DNA from: an uncultured Muribaculum sp.
Lineage (GTDB): Bacteria; Bacteroidota; Bacteroidia; Bacteroidales; Muribaculaceae
Length of the DNA stretch: 64,000 nucleotides
Direction of reading: 5' to 3'
Assembly: GCA_910587665.1 (NCBI GenBank)
Contig: CAJUMZ010000005.1
Span: forward strand, 62,001 to 126,000
The position numbers and the translations under genes are program-made. The notes under the pieces were generated by a model. The model saw only the letters and a list, made by a program, of their open reading frames with translations. It was not told the origin of the DNA and did no database searches. Shown one piece after another: positions 24,193-32,985 of this stretch. The stretch's first letter is position 1. Each line of letters starts with the position of its first letter.

Positions 24193-25662
24193 CTATTTTG
24201 AGAGACGTTCGTGCATTGCCGCCGCCGCATGCCTGCCGTCGCCCATGGCGAGTATTACCGTTGCGCCACCTCTCACTATGTCACCTCCGGCATATATGTC
24301 GCCAACTGTTGACTGAAGGGTGTCTTCATTTACTACAATTGTGCCTCGGCGTGACACTTCAAGCTCTTTTATAGCATTGGGGATTAACGGATTGGGGGAT
24401 ACACCCACACTTACTATCACAAGGTCGACAGGAATCTCTTCGATTGCCCCTTCCACCGGCACGGGTGAACGTCGCCCGGAGGCATCTGGTTCGCCAAGCT
24501 CCATGCGCTGCACACGCATGGCTCGCACACGCCCTTTCTCGTCGGCAAGATACTCGACAGGATTATACAGGGTCATGAACTCCACGCCCTCTTCTTTGGC
24601 ATGCTTTATCTCCTCGACTCTCGCAGGCATCTCAGCCTCGCTGCGTCGATATACGATCATTGCCCTTTCCGCGCCCATTCGTCTTGCGGTGCGCACCGAG
24701 TCCATTGCGGTATTACCGCCGCCGATAACCGCCACATGCGTGCCTTTCAGCACCGGGGTGTCATAATCGGGTCGACCGGCACCCATAAGGTTGATGCGGG
24801 TCAGATACTCGTTGCTCGACATTACGCCGTTGAAGTTTTCTCCGGGGATGCCCATGAATCGGGGAAGCCCGGCACCGGAGGCCACGAATATGCCTTTGAA
24901 ACCCATACCATGCAGGTCCTCATAGCTGAAAGTCTTGCCTACGATACAGTCTTTTACGAATCTCACTCCCATACGGGCAAGAGATTCGATCTCTACATCG
25001 ACCACCTCATTGGGCAGACGGAATTCGGGAATGCCGTATTTCAGAACGCCTCCGATCTCATGCAGTGCCTCGAAAACAGTTACTTCATATCCGCGTTTAG
25101 CCATGTCGCCGGCAAAAGATAGTCCGGCAGGCCCGGAACCTACCACAGCCACCATGATGCCGTTTTTAGGGGCAATGGCAGGCGATGCCGTCTCACCGGA
25201 ATTGCGCGCATAATCGGCGGCAAAACGCTCAAGGTAGCCTATTGCAACCGGCTCTTTTTTCATCTTGTGGTATATGCACCTCGACTCACATTGCTTTTCC
25301 TGCGGACACACTCTGCCACACACGGCTGGGAGCGCACTGGTCTCTTTCAGCACTGCGGCAGCCTGTAGAAATTCTTTCCGCTCGATATTCTTGATAAAGC
25401 CGGGTATGTTGATGCTTACGGGGCATCCGGTCATACATTGCGGATCGGGGCAGTCCATGCAGCGTTTTGCTTCAAGCACCGCCGCTTCTTCCGACAGTCC
25501 CTGATTGACCTCTTCGTTGCATGTGACACGGTAGGCGGGGTCAAGTTCCGGCATTTTGACGCGGGGTATTGACGTGCGTTCTTTTACCGGGGTTGCCTTG
25601 CGGAGCTCCTCGCGCCATTGTGAATCGCGTGGAGCCGATGTGGATATGTTGTTTTCTGACAT
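24193..25662 (-). CDS. nfnB: NADPH-binding subunit of the bifurcating transhydrogenase Nfn
   Basis: This 489-residue protein has the glutamate-synthase small-subunit fold. An N-terminal ferredoxin-like part has CMDCPDPQCMTGCP and CGRVCPQEKQCESRC for two 4Fe-4S clusters. An FAD-binding GSGPAGLSFAGDMAKRG (about 173-189) and NADPH-binding GGGNTAMDSVRTARRMGAERA region follow. Paired with the upstream DHOD-B-like gene (22 bp gap), it fits NfnAB, which couples NADH and reduced ferredoxin oxidation to NADP reduction by electron bifurcation. A plain glutamate synthase small subunit (gltD) is unlikely, because no large subunit is present. Confidence 0.9.
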   Translation of the reverse strand: MSENNISTSAPRDSQWREELRKATPVKERTSIPRVKMPELDPAYRVTCNEEVNQGLSEEAAVLEAKRCMDCPDPQCMTGCPVSINIPGFIKNIERKEFLQAAAVLKETSALPAVCGRVCPQEKQCESRCIYHKMKKEPVAIGYLERFAADYARNSGETASPAIAPKNGIMVAVVGSGPAGLSFAGDMAKRGYEVTVFEALHEIGGVLKYGIPEFRLPNEVVDVEIESLARMGVRFVKDCIVGKTFSYEDLHGMGFKGIFVASGAGLPRFMGIPGENFNGVMSSNEYLTRINLMGAGRPDYDTPVLKGTHVAVIGGGNTAMDSVRTARRMGAERAMIVYRRSEAEMPARVEEIKHAKEEGVEFMTLYNPVEYLADEKGRVRAMRVQRMELGEPDASGRRSPVPVEGAIEEIPVDLVIVSVGVSPNPLIPNAIKELEVSRRGTIVVNEDTLQSTVGDIYAGGDIVRGGATVILAMGDGRHAAAAMHERLSK

Positions 25663-25684
25663 TTTTGTTGATGGGGATTGTGGG

Positions 25685-26467
25685 TTAGTTGTAAGAGCGC
25701 AGTCGGGTCAGCATTTCATCGAAGTTGACCTTATGGGCGTCAAATTCAGGTCCGTCGATGCAGACAAACCGTGTCTTGCCGTCGACGGTTATGCGACATG
25801 CCCCGCACATTCCGGTACCGTCGACCATAATTGTGTTGAGCGAGCACATTGTCGGGATGTCGTACCCTTTTGTCAGTTGCGCCACGAATTTCATCATTAT
25901 CGCAGGTCCGATTGTGACCACCTGATCAACTTTCTCCCTCTTGATCACGCTTTCAACTCCCGCGGTCACAAGCCCCTTTGTCCCGTAACTGCCGTCGTCG
26001 GTCATTATTATGACTTCATCCGACCATGGGGCTACCTGCTCTTCAAGTATGATAAGCTCTTTGGTGCGGGCTGCAAGTACTGTCACCACACGGTTGCCCG
26101 CCTGCTTCATCGCCTTTATGATTGGCAGCATAGGGGCGACGCCCACACCGCCTCCGCAGCATACTACCGTGCCTACCTTGGCTATATGTGTAGCCTGTCC
26201 GAGCGGTCCGACAACGTCAGTGAGGTATTCGCCCGGTTCGAGGGCGCAGATTTTATGTGACGATACGCCGACATCCTGCACCACAAGCATTATAGTGCCG
26301 CGGTCAGGGTCAGCGTCGGCTATGGTCAAGGGTATTCGCTCTCCATGCTCGCAGGCACGCACTATGACGAAGTGACCGGGCTTGCGCGACATGGCTATAG
26401 CCGGAGCCTCTACGATAAGCTTGACAACTTTCTCGGAAAAATGCTCCTTCTCAAGAATTTTGTTCAT
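25685..26467 (-). CDS. nfnA: NADH-binding subunit of the bifurcating transhydrogenase Nfn
   Basis: This 260-residue protein has an FAD domain (GHFVIVRACEHGERIPLTIAD), a nucleotide-binding domain (CCGGGVGVAPMLPIIKAM) and a C-terminal 2Fe-2S site with MCSLNTIMVDGTGMCGACR and a final FVC. This is the dihydroorotate dehydrogenase electron-transfer (PyrK) fold in its NfnA form. It forms a complex with NfnB, encoded just downstream. A TAACTTTG box at 26512-26519 on the minus strand starts the unit 45 bp upstream. Confidence 0.9.
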   Translation of the reverse strand: MNKILEKEHFSEKVVKLIVEAPAIAMSRKPGHFVIVRACEHGERIPLTIADADPDRGTIMLVVQDVGVSSHKICALEPGEYLTDVVGPLGQATHIAKVGTVVCCGGGVGVAPMLPIIKAMKQAGNRVVTVLAARTKELIILEEQVAPWSDEVIIMTDDGSYGTKGLVTAGVESVIKREKVDQVVTIGPAIMMKFVAQLTKGYDIPTMCSLNTIMVDGTGMCGACRITVDGKTRFVCIDGPEFDAHKVNFDEMLTRLRSYN

Positions 26468-26511
26468 AATATTGGTCGATGTATGGATAAATCATAACTG
26501 TTGTTTCTCCG

Positions 26512-26519
26512 CAAAGTTA
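26512..26519 (-). promoter_or_regulatory. Promoter -7 box of nfnAB
   Basis: CAAAGTTA (TAACTTTG on the minus strand), 45 bp upstream of the nfnA ATG. Confidence 0.65.
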
Positions 26520-26573
26520 AATAAAATATCTTGACAATGGCATTTAGGCAGTGAAAATTTAGTTTTAATGCCA

Positions 26574-27332
26574 TCAGATTAGATGCATGCGCAGCCCTAT
26601 TTCCACAGCTGCGGCAGAATTTGTCACATTTAGTCGTGACAGGATGTCCTGACGATGACGGTTTATGGTATATATCGAGAGGCATAGTTTGTCAGCAATC
26701 TGTTTACTGCCGTATCCTTTTGCAAGCATAGACAAGATTTCGAGTTGTCGTTTGCTGAGTATCTTACAGTCATATTGCTCATATTGCTGTGGCATTATTG
26801 TCTCTCCTGTACGGGTATTTATAATGTTGGGTGTTATGGCTCCTGTGTATTGAGGGAATGGTGTATATGTGCATAATCCGAGCGAAGCCGTACCGTTTGG
26901 ATGGCAATGAAAATAACGTGTTGAGTGAAGTATAGGTAATATATGCCCATTCTGATGAAAATGTACGAGGCAAGTGCCGTTGTAGTTTGTTTTATCGCTT
27001 GCCGGGATTGATTTAAGGAAATGAAAGAACCGTAATTCAAGAATGTGACGTTCAAGCAGTTCTTCAGAAGGGATTTTATTGAATATCGCACTTTCAAAGG
27101 CGGAGTTTTTATCTTCCATATATTCCGGAAAGCCAAGAGTTACGCCTAACTTGCCAGAATAAATATAGCAGATGTTTTGTTGGAAATCTGATAGGACTGC
27201 AATGCCGTTTGTTGCCATAGAATAAGCCTGAGCGCATTTTTTTGCTCTTTCAAGTATTTCCGATTCTGCTTCATACTCATCAAATTGCTGACCTGTAAGC
27301 AGTGCTTTCAGTCTGTGTTCATGTTCTTTCAT
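26574..27332 (-). CDS. LuxR-type transcriptional regulator with N-terminal sensor domain
   Basis: This 252-residue protein has a C-terminal GerE/LuxR helix-turn-helix (about 190-248; LSKRQLEILSMLAKGYGSKQ followed by IADKLCLSIYTINRHRQDI). The N-terminal 180 residues look like a PAS-like fold (NGIAVLSDFQQNICYIYSGKLG), but no ligand residue is obvious. It has no receiver domain, so it is an orphan regulator. It is divergent from the DUF1349 lipoprotein gene, with only 83 bp between starts, and both genes are AT-rich compared with their surroundings. Regulation of that neighbour is a reasonable inference. GATATTTG at 27360-27367 (minus) may be its -7 box. Confidence 0.85.
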   Translation of the reverse strand: MKEHEHRLKALLTGQQFDEYEAESEILERAKKCAQAYSMATNGIAVLSDFQQNICYIYSGKLGVTLGFPEYMEDKNSAFESAIFNKIPSEELLERHILELRFFHFLKSIPASDKTNYNGTCLVHFHQNGHILPILHSTRYFHCHPNGTASLGLCTYTPFPQYTGAITPNIINTRTGETIMPQQYEQYDCKILSKRQLEILSMLAKGYGSKQIADKLCLSIYTINRHRQDILSRLNVTNSAAAVEIGLRMHLI

Positions 27333-27376
27333 GTTTTTGGTTATTTTTCACCATTGCCACAAATATCTGTATTGTC

Positions 27377-27384
27377 TAATTTTG
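27377..27384 (+). promoter_or_regulatory. Promoter -7 box of the DUF1349 lipoprotein gene
   Basis: TAATTTTG followed by CGG lies 31 bp before the ATG at 27416, in the divergent region shared with the LuxR-type regulator. Confidence 0.6.
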
Positions 27385-27415
27385 CGGTAAAGTTACTAAT
27401 TAATAAATTAATCAG

Positions 27416-28183
27416 ATGTATATGGATAAAAAGATAATTATTATCCCGTGGCTGTTACTTGCCGGAACTTTCGGATCTTGTAATCAAAAACAACAGTCCG
27501 AAGTTCAAGAAATGGGGAAAGAAGAAACATTAACAACAGAAGTAAATGACACTATCATGAAACAGTTTGTAAAAGATAATCTTTATTGGGTCCGAGAGCC
27601 GAAACAATATACGATTACCGACTCGGTAATAACAATACAGACCGCTCCAAATACAGATCTCTGGCAGCGAACTTATTATGGGTTCAGTAATGATAATGCT
27701 CCTGTGCTCCAAATGAAAACGTCTTGTAAATATTTTTCATTTACGGTTAAGACTGAATTCAATAGTTCCGCCTTGTTTGACCAATGTGGTATCGCCTTAT
27801 ATCTTGACAGTGATAATTGGATGAAAGCGTCGATAGAATATGAGAATGAAGATTACCAACGTCTTGGAAGTGTGGTTACCAATAATGGTTATTCCGATTG
27901 GGCGACTCATGACATACCCTCGTCGATAAAGGAAATGTGGTATCGCCTAAGTCGGCGTGGAAGCGATTTTTATATTGAGACAAGCTTGGACGGAGTTGAT
28001 TTCCGGCAGATGCGCACTTTCCATATGTTTAAAGGTGATGATGAAATCTCTTTTGGAATATATGCTGCAAGTCCGGTTGATCATTCATTCACAGCAAAAT
28101 TTTCTGAAATGGAAGTTGGTGAATGCAAGTGGAAATCATGGTCGGCTGAAGACACCGGGTTTAGTCAGACGAAGAATAAGTGA
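27416..28183 (+). CDS. DUF1349 family lipoprotein
   Basis: This 255-residue protein has a signal peptide ending at a probable lipid-modified cysteine (Cys22, GTFGSC) and a hydrophilic linker. A concanavalin-like DUF1349 domain spans about 60-245, with FSFTVKTEFNSSALFDQCGI, DNWMKASIEYEN and DEISFGIYAASPVDHSFTAKF. The family (also called regulation of enolase protein 1) is probably a carbohydrate-binding or lyase-like jelly roll; no catalytic residues are known. A second ATG two codons later is an equally good start. It is AT-rich like the adjacent regulator. Surface location on the outer membrane is inferred. Confidence 0.85.
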   Translation: MYMDKKIIIIPWLLLAGTFGSCNQKQQSEVQEMGKEETLTTEVNDTIMKQFVKDNLYWVREPKQYTITDSVITIQTAPNTDLWQRTYYGFSNDNAPVLQMKTSCKYFSFTVKTEFNSSALFDQCGIALYLDSDNWMKASIEYENEDYQRLGSVVTNNGYSDWATHDIPSSIKEMWYRLSRRGSDFYIETSLDGVDFRQMRTFHMFKGDDEISFGIYAASPVDHSFTAKFSEMEVGECKWKSWSAEDTGFSQTKNK

Positions 28184-28275
28184 TTTTGTTAGCGATATTT
28201 TATTCGAGTTTTAGCTTTAAAATTTGTTTTGCCGCCCGTGACGGGCTGCTGAAGAATGATTTATGTGTAGAATTC

Positions 28276-28312
28276 AACACCCACAGGCGGTCGGTCTGTG
28301 GGTGTTTTTAGG
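28276..28312 (+). terminator. Terminator between DUF1349 gene and sigma factor gene
   Basis: The 11-bp stem AACACCCACAG / CTGTGGGTGTT with a 9-nt loop is followed by TTTTAGG. It may serve both convergent genes. Confidence 0.75.
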
Positions 28313-28323
28313 TTATGACGGCT

Positions 28324-28914
28324 TTATGCCGATAGCACGATATTGTTTTCTTCGGCGATGCGGCGCATGTTGAGGATGGCGTAGCGCATTCTGCCAAGCG
28401 CTGTGTTTATGCTGACGCCTGTGGCATCGGCGATCTCCTTGAAACTCATGTCGCTGTAATAACGCATCATCAGCACTTCGCGCTGGGCTTCGGGCAGGGC
28501 CTCGATTATGCGGCGTACATCGGTGCGTATCTGGTCGTTTATCAAAAGATCCTCGATGTTTTCATCGCAGAGGTCGCGACGGTTAAGGAGATTCACGTCT
28601 TCGTCATCGGTGGAAATGCTGTTTTCCGACTTTTCCTGACGGAAATGGTCAATGATGAGGTTGTGTGCGATGCGGGTCAGCCACGCGCCAAATTTTCCCG
28701 ATTCGGCATAGCGACCCTGCTTCAAGGTCATTATGATCTTGACAAAAGTCTCTTGAAAGATGTCGTCGGCTATATCCCTGTTCTTGACAATTCTCAGAAT
28801 GTAAGAAAATAGCTTTGATTGGTGACGGCGGAGCAATGTGTCAAAAGCTTCATTGTTACCGTCGACGTAGGCCCTCACTAATTGTTCGTCGGTGAGATTG
28901 GTCATTTTTTGCAT
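28324..28914 (-). CDS. ECF-type RNA polymerase sigma factor
   Basis: This 196-residue sigma-70 family protein has region 2 (about 25-95, LLRRHQSKLFSYILRIVKNR, IADDIFQETFVKI, WLTRIAHNLIIDHFR) and region 4 (about 130-185, LPEAQREVLMMRYYSDMSFKE, ATGVSINTALGRMRYAILNMR). There is no anti-sigma gene next to it, so its control is unclear. The frame has MQKM at the start; the second Met (28905) is possible. A TACCTTTG box on the minus strand at 28996-29003 gives an 80-nt leader. Its target promoters cannot be told here. Confidence 0.92.
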   Translation of the reverse strand: MQKMTNLTDEQLVRAYVDGNNEAFDTLLRRHQSKLFSYILRIVKNRDIADDIFQETFVKIIMTLKQGRYAESGKFGAWLTRIAHNLIIDHFRQEKSENSISTDDEDVNLLNRRDLCDENIEDLLINDQIRTDVRRIIEALPEAQREVLMMRYYSDMSFKEIADATGVSINTALGRMRYAILNMRRIAEENNIVLSA

Positions 28915-28995
28915 TACTGTGTTTATTATTGTTTAGAGTAATGTCAAGCTATAGGCAGTAAGGTTTAATAGGTTAATAATCGGATTTCACGATTG

Positions 28996-29003
28996 CAAAG
29001 GTA
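28996..29003 (-). promoter_or_regulatory. Promoter -7 box of the sigma factor gene
   Basis: CAAAGGTA reads TACCTTTG on the minus strand. Confidence 0.55.
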
Positions 29004-29207
29004 TGATATAATTGTTGCATAAGCAAGAGAATTATATATTTTTTGCTATTTTGACGCAATAAATGCGCTAAAACGTAGTTGAGCAACTGAAATTAATAAT
29101 CATTTGCTTCTTTTCCGAAATGTTTATATAATTCCGGGTATTCGATATAATAAACCGGTAGGTCGCCGCGTTAAAGAGATACACAGATAAATATAATCGG
29201 TTTGCCT

Positions 29208-29378
29208 ATGGATAAAAAGTCTACCCCGTCTAAATTTTCAGTTAAGTCACGTGATGACATGGCAGGTGACAATGCGTCGCCAAGCAGAATGACGATAGCC
29301 ATGATACGCCAGTTCGCGCGGGCATACCATTATGACCGTCGGATTGATTGCCGCTTGGGCGGAATTGTTGTCAACTGA
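29208..29378 (+). CDS. Small protein of 56 residues
   Basis: The frame opens with ATGGATAAAAAG and encodes 56 residues: a basic, serine-rich N-terminus (MDKKSTPSKFSVKSRDDMAG), a predicted helix (SRMTIAMIRQFARAYHYD) and a C-terminal hydrophobic end (RLGGIVVN). It is not similar to the antisense of the neighbouring gene and ends 13 bp before the stop of the convergent GldB-like gene. The codons are used normally, and the helix is amphipathic. From memory, similar short MTIAMIRQFARAY-type proteins occur in Bacteroidales. Function unknown. Confidence 0.55.
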   Translation: MDKKSTPSKFSVKSRDDMAGDNASPSRMTIAMIRQFARAYHYDRRIDCRLGGIVVN

Positions 29379-29391
29379 AAAATTTCCGGCT

Positions 29392-30366
29392 TTATTTAGG
29401 TGAGTAGCCCGCGTCGATAAGCGACGAGGTGGCATTGTAAAATCCGGGAGCCAACAGTTGTGCCGCTTCATAGCCGGGATGTGAGTCCATGTATGCCGTC
29501 ACTATTCGATAGCCGATGTATCTTCCCGCCCTGCCGGGCGAGTCGGAATGTATCGCCGGTGATGACGGCGCGGGGCGGCAGAGGCGGTCGGCGAGGGTGC
29601 GGTCGGTCGAGTACAGGTAGCGTTGCTCTATGATGTGCCGCCATATGTTTCCTTCATTTTCGTTAATCCATTGCATCTGTTCAGGAGTGTAGCCCATGGC
29701 CTCTGCAAGGTCGGCGTCAGGAATTGATTTCATTACCATGTATGTCACGGCACCTTCATATAGCATGCGGTTGAGCAGCGACGCGTTTTCATCCTCAATA
29801 TAAGGATACCCTCCTGCAATCATCGCTTCAATGATGTCATAGGGTAGGTGTCGTTGTGTCTTCACTCCGCGACGGTATGTCTCAAAATAGGCATATGCCG
29901 GGTAGTCTGCCCCGAGATAGTGGTTTAGCCCTACGAGCATTATTGTGTCGGTCATCAGAATCGACTGATTATAGGTCGACACTCCTCCGTAGATAGCCTT
30001 CCGGTTTAAGGACGGCAACAACTCGGAAAGTACACGGCTCGCATCGGTGAGCACGCGCTCTATTGAATCCTGAGTGGTGAACCTCTGTTGTATGTCGGGA
30101 CCGAACATTGTCATAGCTTTGCCGCGGGCATACGTTTCCACTGCTTTATCGGTGATTGTGTCGGGTCCGACGGTCATCATCAATACACCGGAATACCTGT
30201 TGCGAAACTCCTCCCTCTGTGAGCTGTCAAGTTGGGGATAAGAGGCTATGTCGCGGTCAAATCGTATGATTTTAACTTCCGGTGTGGATCCGTTATCCTT
30301 TCCCCCGCATGATGAGGCGGTGAGTATAAAGATTGTGCCGACGGTCAACAATAAAGACTTCATCAC
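29392..30366 (-). CDS. GldB-like gliding-motility/secretion lipoprotein
   Basis: This 324-residue lipoprotein (signal peptide ending at Cys20, LTASSC) starts its mature part with the strand VKIIRFDRDIASYP, typical of GldB. Later motifs IMLVGLNHYLGADYPAY, RRGVKTQRHLPYDIIEAMIAGG (positions about 170-191) and GRAGRYIGYRIVTAYM agree with the family. GldB is needed for gliding motility and type IX secretion in flavobacteria; in non-motile Bacteroidales its role is unclear. A TACATTTG box lies on the minus strand at 30387-30394. It is divergent from the amidase gene. Confidence 0.85.
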   Translation of the reverse strand: MMKSLLLTVGTIFILTASSCGGKDNGSTPEVKIIRFDRDIASYPQLDSSQREEFRNRYSGVLMMTVGPDTITDKAVETYARGKAMTMFGPDIQQRFTTQDSIERVLTDASRVLSELLPSLNRKAIYGGVSTYNQSILMTDTIMLVGLNHYLGADYPAYAYFETYRRGVKTQRHLPYDIIEAMIAGGYPYIEDENASLLNRMLYEGAVTYMVMKSIPDADLAEAMGYTPEQMQWINENEGNIWRHIIEQRYLYSTDRTLADRLCRPAPSSPAIHSDSPGRAGRYIGYRIVTAYMDSHPGYEAAQLLAPGFYNATSSLIDAGYSPK

Positions 30367-30386
30367 TGTTTTAATTTTTGATTCTG

Positions 30387-30394
30387 CAAATGTA
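30387..30394 (-). promoter_or_regulatory. Promoter -7 box of the GldB-like gene
   Basis: CAAATGTA reads TACATTTG on the minus strand, 20 bp from the start codon. Confidence 0.6.
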
Positions 30395-30502
30395 ACGCAT
30401 TTTCACCGTGAAAGTATCATCGCTGTTGTTCAAAACTGCCTATTTTCTGTGCCTCTGGTATAAAAAAGCGGGGCGAAATAGCGTAAATACATAGTAAATT
30501 CT

Positions 30503-30510
30503 TAATTTTG
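30503..30510 (+). promoter_or_regulatory. Promoter -7 box of the amidase gene
   Basis: TAATTTTG followed by C, 22 bp before the ATG at 30533. Confidence 0.65.
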
Positions 30511-30532
30511 CATAGATATTCCATTAATATAT

Positions 30533-31696
30533 ATGTGTCGTTTTTTTCGGATTGTTGCAATCCTTGTCATAAGTTTATTGCCGGTATCGCGCCTTTCAGC
30601 CAAAGACTTTGTCGTGGTGATCGACGCGGGTCACGGCGGTCATGACTATGGGGCGATAGGTAAGAAAACAAACGAGAAAAGCATCAATCTTGGTGTGGCG
30701 TTGAAGCTCGGGAAGATGATAAAGAAAAATATGGATGACGTAAAGGTCGTATATACTCGCGACGGCGATTATTTCAAGGAGTTGCAGGAGCGAGCAGAGA
30801 TAGCCAACAAGGCTCACGGCGATCTTTTCATCTCGATTCACACCAATTCAGTCGACAAGAAAAACAAGCGGCGCACGACGATAAAGGGCACCGCCACTTA
30901 TACCCTGGGTCTTCACAAGAGTGCCGAGAACCTTGCGGTTGCAAAGCGTGAAAACTCTGTGATGATGCTTGAGGATGACTTTTCTGCCACTTATTGCGGG
31001 TTTGACCCTAACTCGACAGAATCATATATAATATTTGAGCTCAGCCAGAACCAGCACATGGAGCAGAGCATTGCTTTTGCAAGCAAGGTGCAGTCAGAGA
31101 TGGTTGCTACGGCCGGGCGGCAGAACAACGGTGTCAGGCAGGCGGGATTCTGGGTGCTTGCGAAGACCGGCATGCCGGCGGTGCTGATTGAGCTTGATTT
31201 CATATGCAATCCTGTGTCGGAGGCATTCCTTGCTTCGGAAAAGGGGCAGAATAAATTTGCCAAATCCATATTCAATGCCTTTAAGTCGTATAAGGCGTCT
31301 TACGATCGCAAGTCAGGCAAGATTAAAGAGAGTCGCGATGACAAGCCTGATAAGGTGCGTGAGGTTGAGATGGAAGAAGTTTCACCCTCAGGAGATGAAT
31401 ATTTGGCTGATGATTCCTATGCCGGAACAGGGGATGGCAGTGTGGATGATGTCGTCGCTGAAGATGAAGTGCACTATAAGGTGCAGTTCCTTACTTATCC
31501 GTCGCGTCTTAAGGATAACGCGTCGCAATTCAAAGGATTGAAGGATGTGGACAGCTATCGTGACGGCAGCATGTGGAAATACACTGTCGGTAATTTTAAG
31601 ACGCTCGATGAGGCTAAAAAGGAGATGCGCAGGGTGAGGAAGAAGTTTTCCGATGCCTTTATTATCACGACCCGTGGTGGCAAGCGCATAAAATAA
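30533..31696 (+). CDS. N-acetylmuramoyl-L-alanine amidase with SPOR-like domain
   Basis: This 387-residue protein has a signal peptide and an Amidase_3 domain (about 24-240) with zinc and catalytic motifs VVIDAGHGGHDYGAIG, a glutamate near NEKSINLGVALKLG, HGDLFISIHTNS, and ALIELDF-type text (AVLIELDFICNP). An acidic linker (about 265-310) leads to a C-terminal SPOR-like segment (about 315-385, YKVQFLTYPSRLKD to DAFIITTRGGKRIK). It cuts the amide between muramic acid and peptide, and the SPOR part would target denuded glycan at the septum. It is followed after 41 bp by the MlaD gene. Confidence 0.92.
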   Translation: MCRFFRIVAILVISLLPVSRLSAKDFVVVIDAGHGGHDYGAIGKKTNEKSINLGVALKLGKMIKKNMDDVKVVYTRDGDYFKELQERAEIANKAHGDLFISIHTNSVDKKNKRRTTIKGTATYTLGLHKSAENLAVAKRENSVMMLEDDFSATYCGFDPNSTESYIIFELSQNQHMEQSIAFASKVQSEMVATAGRQNNGVRQAGFWVLAKTGMPAVLIELDFICNPVSEAFLASEKGQNKFAKSIFNAFKSYKASYDRKSGKIKESRDDKPDKVREVEMEEVSPSGDEYLADDSYAGTGDGSVDDVVAEDEVHYKVQFLTYPSRLKDNASQFKGLKDVDSYRDGSMWKYTVGNFKTLDEAKKEMRRVRKKFSDAFIITTRGGKRIK

Positions 31697-31737
31697 CATG
31701 TCAATTAAACAAAGATATAAAATCATAATAAAACAAT

Positions 31738-32637
31738 ATGAAACGCTATTCAAAAGAGTTGATAATAGGACTTTCAGTACTTATCGCCGCTCTTGTCTTG
31801 TTTTTCGGTATCAATTATCTGAAGGGCATCAACCTGTTTAAGGCAGCCAATTACTATTATGTGTCGTATACGAATGTCAATGGTCTGACCGTGTCGGCTC
31901 CTGTCACTATCAACGGTTTTAAGGTCGGGCAGGTGCGCGATATCACATATGAGTATGATAATCCCGGTCATGTGTTGGTTGAGATTGCTCTTGACCGTCA
32001 GCTGAAGGTGCCTGAAGGGAGCAAGGCTATTATCGATGTTAGCCTGCTCGGCACATCGTCGATTATTCTTGAATTTTCTACTGCATCATCGAGTCACACG
32101 GTAGGTGACAGGCTGATTGGGGAATGCCGCCCGTCTATGCTTGACGGAGTAGCCGGTGACCTCATGCCAAAAGTAGCCGACGTATTCCCGAAGATAGACA
32201 CTTTGCTTACCTCGGTCAACGCCCTCGTGAGCGATTCGGCACTATTGCTGTCGGTGAAACGCCTTGATGCGATTACGGCAAACCTACAGGCTACCACAGT
32301 ATATCTTAACCGCACTTTGTCAACGATGCCGTCTACAATGAAGACCGTGGATGCTGTTGCCGGAAATCTCGACTCTATTACCGCCGATCTTGCGGTGATG
32401 TCGGAGGAGCTGAAGGCACTTCCGCTTCAGGAGACCATGGACAATGTAAATCAGCTTACCGCCAATGTCAATGCGATAACCCGTAAGATGAACGAGCCCG
32501 ACAATTCGATCGGCCTTTTGCTTAACGACCGCCAGCTTTATGACCACGTTAACGGCGTGGCGGGTACTCTCGACTCCATTATGATCGATCTTAAGCGAAA
32601 TCCCAAGCGCTATATTCCGCCGATCAAGGTGTTCTGA
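31738..32637 (+). CDS. MlaD/MCE-domain lipid transport protein
   Basis: This 299-residue protein has an N-terminal membrane anchor (residues 8-26) and one MCE domain (about 36-115, YVSYTNVNGLTVSAPVTING with GFKVGQVRDI). A long helical region (about 135-280) follows, as in MlaD proteins that form hexameric rings carrying phospholipid between membranes. No MlaE or MlaF gene adjoins it in this window. It is close enough to the amidase gene (41 bp) to be cotranscribed. The final KRYIPPIKVF is typical of the Bacteroidetes members. Confidence 0.9.
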   Translation: MKRYSKELIIGLSVLIAALVLFFGINYLKGINLFKAANYYYVSYTNVNGLTVSAPVTINGFKVGQVRDITYEYDNPGHVLVEIALDRQLKVPEGSKAIIDVSLLGTSSIILEFSTASSSHTVGDRLIGECRPSMLDGVAGDLMPKVADVFPKIDTLLTSVNALVSDSALLLSVKRLDAITANLQATTVYLNRTLSTMPSTMKTVDAVAGNLDSITADLAVMSEELKALPLQETMDNVNQLTANVNAITRKMNEPDNSIGLLLNDRQLYDHVNGVAGTLDSIMIDLKRNPKRYIPPIKVF

Positions 32638-32985
32638 TGACGGGATAAGCTATTTGGGCTCATTCTAAATAGTTGATAACTTTTCTTCCCGATTGTTCCA
32701 CAGCGGTAACTGTGTAATCATAGCTGTAATTAGGGGTTTCACGCGAAGCCCCTAAGTTATGTTAACTTTTTGACGCGGTTATAAGGATTTGATATACAGG
32801 TGTGTGTTGAATTGGTCTTTGAAAATTTATAGGCAAAAGTTAATGATTTTATAAGCGGCTGAATGACAGTGATGTTGTAGAAAAGTTGTAATATCCAAAT
32901 TTTTTATCAATTGTTTTTGAAAAAAAAGTTAGAGAAATTTGCATTGAAAAGTTAAGCCTACATTAAGCCATTAAATTACATTTTC
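32638..32985 (+). promoter_or_regulatory. 348-bp gene-free region upstream of dnaA
   Basis: No open frame is convincing here. It contains the hairpin TAGGGGTTTC / GAAGCCCCTA at 32731-32754, probably the MlaD terminator or a leader structure. A partial DnaA-box-like TGTTCCACA (two mismatches to TTATCCACA) lies at 32694-32702, with AT-rich sequence from 32810 to 32985. A -7-like element (GAAATTTG, near 32934) stands 47 bp before the dnaA ATG. A long leader is plausible. There are too few DnaA boxes to call an origin. Confidence 0.45.

Noticed and set aside
28915..29207. A possible RNA gene upstream of the sigma factor
   Set aside because: AT-rich sequence without a stable long hairpin or tRNA-like arms; only the sigma promoter box is supported.
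32638..32985. Possible replication origin upstream of dnaA
   Set aside because: Only one poor DnaA-box-like site (two mismatches) and no clear AT-rich 13-mer series or box cluster; a GC-skew plot of the whole genome would be needed.
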